From Actinomycetota bacterium (lineage in GTDB: Bacteria; Actinomycetota; Acidimicrobiia; Acidimicrobiales; Iamiaceae), in NCBI GenBank assembly GCA_019639075.1, contig JAHBSO010000002.1, positions 1 to 64,000 of the forward strand: a stretch of 64,000 nt of DNA, read 5' to 3'. This document shows, piece after piece, positions 61,337 to 64,000 of the stretch. The translations under genes were made by a program, and so were the position numbers. The stretch's first letter is position 1. Every line of letters starts with the position of its first letter. Below the pieces are notes generated by a model. It was not told where the DNA came from, searched no databases, and saw only the letters and a list, made by a program, of their open reading frames with translations.

Positions 61337-63505
61337 GTGACCACCGCAACGACCCCACCGGTCGACCGCGAACCCTCGCACGACCCCGACGAGAAGGCGT
61401 TGTTCAGCCGACTCGCCGCGTCCATGGCCCGGCACCGCCGGGTCGTGATCGCGGTCTGGCTCCTCGTGGCCATCGCTGCCGCGCCGCTCGCCCTCACCCT
61501 GACCGGTTCGCTGTCCGGCGCCGGGTGGGACGCCCAGGGCTCCACCGCCGAGAAGGTGCGCATGGAGCTGCGCGACGACTTCCCCGCCCTCGGTGCGGAG
61601 AACCCGGTGGTCGTGTACCACCAGGACACGCCCATCGCCGACGACCCGGCCGGCCTCTCCGCCCTCGTCGCCGACCTCGCCGACGGGCCGCGGGTCCTGT
61701 CGGTGGCCGACCCGCTCGAGATGCCGGCCGAGGCCGGGCTCATCTCCCAGGACGGCCGGACCGCCCTCGTGCCCGTCGAGCAGGAGATCGGTGAGGACGC
61801 CGACCGGCCCGAGGCGGCCGGCGAGCTCGGCACGTTCGTCGGCGACCTGACGATCGCCGACGGCGCCACCGCCGACGTCACCGGCGAGTGGCCGGTGTGG
61901 AGCGACTTCAACAAGATGAACGAGGAGGCGCTGCACAAGGCCGAGCTCCTGAGCGGCCTGCCCACCCTGATCCTGCTGTTCGTGGCGTTCGGCGCCCTGA
62001 TCGCCGCGGGCATCCCATTGCTGCTCGCGCTCGCCGGCATCTCGGTCGGCTTCGCCACCCTCCACCTGCTCGGTCTGATCACCCCGATCTCGGTGTGGTC
62101 GATGAACTTCTCGATGATGATCGGCCTCGCCGTCGGCATCGACTACAGCCTCTTCATCGTCAGCCGCTACCGGGAGGAGCGGGCCGAGGGCAAGGACGCG
62201 ATCCACGCCATCGAGAACACGATGTCCACCGCCGGCAAGGCCGTGTTCCTGTCGGCGCTCACCGTCGTGCTGTCGCTGTCGGCCGTGTTCCTCGTGCCCG
62301 TCATGGTCTTCCAGACGATGGCGCTCGGCATGATCCTCTCGGTGATCGCCGTGGCGTTGGCCGCCCTGACGCTGCTCCCCGCCGTGCTCGTCGCCATGGG
62401 CGACAAGGTCCTCGTCAGCAAGGGCGAGGAGGACCCGGACATGCACGCCGAGGGCCGCTGGGCCCGCTGGACCAGCGTCGCGCTGCGTCGTCCCGGCGCC
62501 GTGCTGGCCATCGGCCTCGTGGTGCTCGGCGCGCTGGTGATCCCGGCGTTCGGGATGAAGCTGGGCATGCCCGGCGCCCGGGTCGTCGACGAGGGCCGCA
62601 CCAGCCGCGACGGCTACGAGCAACTGGTGGCCGCCTTCGGTCCCGGTGCCGCCGCCCCGGCCTTCGTGACCGTCGACGCCGCCGATGCCGCCCAGGTGGT
62701 CGAGGTGGCCAGCGCGACGACCAACGTGGTCGACGCCCGCATCGTCACGGCGCCGGCCGACACCGGTCGGGTCGTCGTGCGGGTCACCCCCGGCACCCCG
62801 ATCGACGACTCGGCCACCGCGACGATGGTCGAATCGCTGCGGAGCCAGCTCGACGAGCAGGTGCCCTCCGCATTGGTCGGCGGTCCGGCCGCCCAGAACC
62901 ACGACCTCACCTCGGTGCTCACCGACCGGGCCCCGTACGCGATCGCGCTGATCCTGGTCGTGGCGTTCGTCCTGCTGCTCGTCGTCTTCCAGAGCCTGGT
63001 CGTGGCGCTGTTCTCGCTGGTGATGAACCTCATCACCGTCGGCGCCGCCTTCGGCTTCGCCACCATCGTGTTCCAGCACGGCGTCGGCACCGGCCTGCTC
63101 GGCATCGAGCACCAGGGCTTCGTCGACGCCTGGGCGCCGCTGTTCTTCTTCGCCCTGCTGTTCGGGCTGTCGATGGACTACCAGCTGTTCCTGCTGGCCG
63201 CGATCCGGGAGCGCTACCAGGCCACCGGTGACACCCACCGGGCCATCAGCGAGGGCATCGCCCGCACCGGCCGGCCGATCACGAACGCCGCGCTGATCAT
63301 GATCATCGTGTTCATCGCCTTCGGCGTGACCGGCCCGATCCCGCCGACCGAGCTCGGCCTCACCCTGGCCGTCGCCGTCCTCCTCGACGCCACCATCGTC
63401 CGGGTGATGCTGGTGCCGGCCACCATGGCCCTGCTCGGCGACCGCAGCTGGTGGGCGCCCCGCTGGCTGACCAAGGTGCTCCCGGAGGTGGAGTTCAGCC
63501 ACTGA
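61337..63505 (+). CDS. MMPL family (RND-type) transporter
   Basis: A membrane transporter of 722 residues. About 12 membrane segments: one near residue 40, five in the 215-380 region, one near 415, and five from about 545 to the end. Family signatures include FSMMIGLAVGIDYSLFIVSRYREE and ALLFGLSMDYQLFLLAAIRER (Asp-Tyr pairs of the proton relay). It probably exports a lipid, siderophore or toxic compound. The GTG at 61337 has GGAGG 5 bases upstream and a CsoR/CstR-like operator further upstream, suggesting induction by copper or persulfide stress. Confidence 0.93.
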   Translation: MTTATTPPVDREPSHDPDEKALFSRLAASMARHRRVVIAVWLLVAIAAAPLALTLTGSLSGAGWDAQGSTAEKVRMELRDDFPALGAENPVVVYHQDTPIADDPAGLSALVADLADGPRVLSVADPLEMPAEAGLISQDGRTALVPVEQEIGEDADRPEAAGELGTFVGDLTIADGATADVTGEWPVWSDFNKMNEEALHKAELLSGLPTLILLFVAFGALIAAGIPLLLALAGISVGFATLHLLGLITPISVWSMNFSMMIGLAVGIDYSLFIVSRYREERAEGKDAIHAIENTMSTAGKAVFLSALTVVLSLSAVFLVPVMVFQTMALGMILSVIAVALAALTLLPAVLVAMGDKVLVSKGEEDPDMHAEGRWARWTSVALRRPGAVLAIGLVVLGALVIPAFGMKLGMPGARVVDEGRTSRDGYEQLVAAFGPGAAAPAFVTVDAADAAQVVEVASATTNVVDARIVTAPADTGRVVVRVTPGTPIDDSATATMVESLRSQLDEQVPSALVGGPAAQNHDLTSVLTDRAPYAIALILVVAFVLLLVVFQSLVVALFSLVMNLITVGAAFGFATIVFQHGVGTGLLGIEHQGFVDAWAPLFFFALLFGLSMDYQLFLLAAIRERYQATGDTHRAISEGIARTGRPITNAALIMIIVFIAFGVTGPIPPTELGLTLAVAVLLDATIVRVMLVPATMALLGDRSWWAPRWLTKVLPEVEFSH

Positions 63506-63512
63506 CCCCATG

Positions 63513-63554
63513 GCGTCCCCGCACCCGGCCAAGCTCGGCGGGGTGCGGGGACGC
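63513..63554. terminator. 14-bp hairpin after the MMPL gene
   Basis: GCGTCCCCGCACCC (63513-63526) and GGGTGCGGGGACGC (63541-63554) form a perfect 14-bp stem with a 14-base loop, 8 bases after the MMPL stop. No U-tract follows. Confidence 0.55.
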
Positions 63555-63609
63555 CCGCGTCGGTCCCGTCCGATCGGGATCGTCACACCCCCTGGGTAGG
63601 TTCGGGGGC

Positions 63610-64000
63610 ATGGGTTCGGCGGAACGAGCAGAGCGGGTCGAGTCGGTGCCTGGTGGCGATGCGCTGCTGCCGCGCATACGTGCGGTGGAGGCGCGGGTGG
63701 CCGAGGTCGCCGGTGTGGTCCACGGTGGGTTCGCCGTGTTGGTGGATCTGGCCGGCGATGCGTTGGACGAGAAGCTGTGGCAGGGCTGGGGGCTGCACTC
63801 GCCGGGACAGTGGCTGGCGTGGAAGTCGGGGTTATCGATCCGGGTCGCCGGTCAGGTCGTCAAGGTGGCCCGTCGCCGTCGGGAGCTGCCGTGCGCGGTG
63901 GCGGCACTGCGATCCGGTGAGCTGTCGCTCGATCAGGTCCGGTTGATCGCGGCGCACGTGCCGGCGCCCTACGACGAAGCGGCCACCGCGTTGGCCAAGG
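63610..64000 (+). CDS. DUF222/HNH family protein, 3'-truncated by the window
   Basis: The frame opens at ATG 63610 and runs off the window. The visible 130 residues match the N-terminal DUF222 region: SPGQWLAWKSGLSIRVAGQV, ARRRRELPCAVAALRSGELS and DQVRLIAAHVP. The HNH domain would lie beyond the edge. It is a second 13E12-type gene beside the one at 34389-35726 but much diverged from it. A -10 TAGGTT ends 7 bases before the ATG, so it is probably leaderless. No LexA-like box is seen here, unlike the other copy. Confidence 0.82.
   Translation, partial: MGSAERAERVESVPGGDALLPRIRAVEARVAEVAGVVHGGFAVLVDLAGDALDEKLWQGWGLHSPGQWLAWKSGLSIRVAGQVVKVARRRRELPCAVAALRSGELSLDQVRLIAAHVPAPYDEAATALAK

Overview
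The window is very GC-rich actinobacterial chromosome. Tiny intergenic gaps, many GTG starts, frequent leaderless promoters, two DUF222/HNH (13E12-type) genes, DUF2510 proteins, a class E sortase, SARP-type regulators and Thr/Pro-rich lipoprotein linkers fit Actinomycetota. The gene content and dispersed repeats most resemble Acidimicrobiia (Iamia/Ilumatobacter-like); this placement is inference. I saw no phage, plasmid, rRNA, tRNA or CRISPR locus.

Layout. 1-1.5 kb: end of an envelope operon (membrane FG-GAP-like protein, LysM protein). 1.5-10.7 kb: amino-acid metabolism (serA, aspC-type aminotransferase, serC, O-acetylhomoserine sulfhydrylase under an IscR/CymR-like palindrome), interrupted by two tandem SGNH lipoproteins and an S9 peptidase. 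10.7-18.3 kb: a PAS-GGDEF diguanylate cyclase, then branched-chain amino-acid genes: ilvB-ilvN-ilvC preceded by a leader peptide (MFSPTALVLIS) and a terminator hairpin, and ilvD. A vapBC toxin-antitoxin pair sits between the two ilv units and is bracketed by two copies of a palindromic element.

18.3-27.2 kb: surface and accessory genes (FG-GAP lipoprotein, TetR + MFS exporter, sortase, PhoD phosphatase, enoyl-CoA hydratase, collagen/propeller lipoprotein). 27.2-31.5 kb: an operon for a 152-aa protein, MoxR ATPase, DUF58 protein and membrane transglutaminase. 31.6-34.4 kb: FGGY kinase, a divergent dihydropteroate-synthase-like protein and a small membrane protein. 34.4-38.5 kb: DUF222/HNH gene with a LexA-like box, a 29-bp perfect inverted repeat, an esterase and a Septum_form-like lipoprotein. 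38.5-44.3 kb: alcohol dehydrogenase, TetR, SGNH protein, acetoacetate-decarboxylase-like protein, P450, ferredoxin and EthD-like protein, probably a catabolic region.

44.3-49.8 kb: a regulator cluster with two divergent paralogues carrying a C-terminal module usually found in large TPR/AAA regulators, a SARP protein, a GH114 lipoprotein and two DUF2510 proteins. 49.9-58.8 kb: acyl-CoA dehydrogenase, cysS, a methyltransferase, a sigma-region-2-only protein coupled to a membrane Kelch-like protein, valS, DUF5522 and GNAT. 58.8-64 kb: Tat-exported phosphoesterase, unknown cytosolic protein, MMPL transporter under a CsoR/CstR-like operator, and a second DUF222 gene cut by the window end.

The most interesting material is regulatory and repetitive DNA: the ilv attenuator, the operator-like palindromes, the palindrome-flanked vapBC, and an intergenic repeat family found at gene 3' ends at five loci. 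I found no clear undescribed defence or biosynthetic system.
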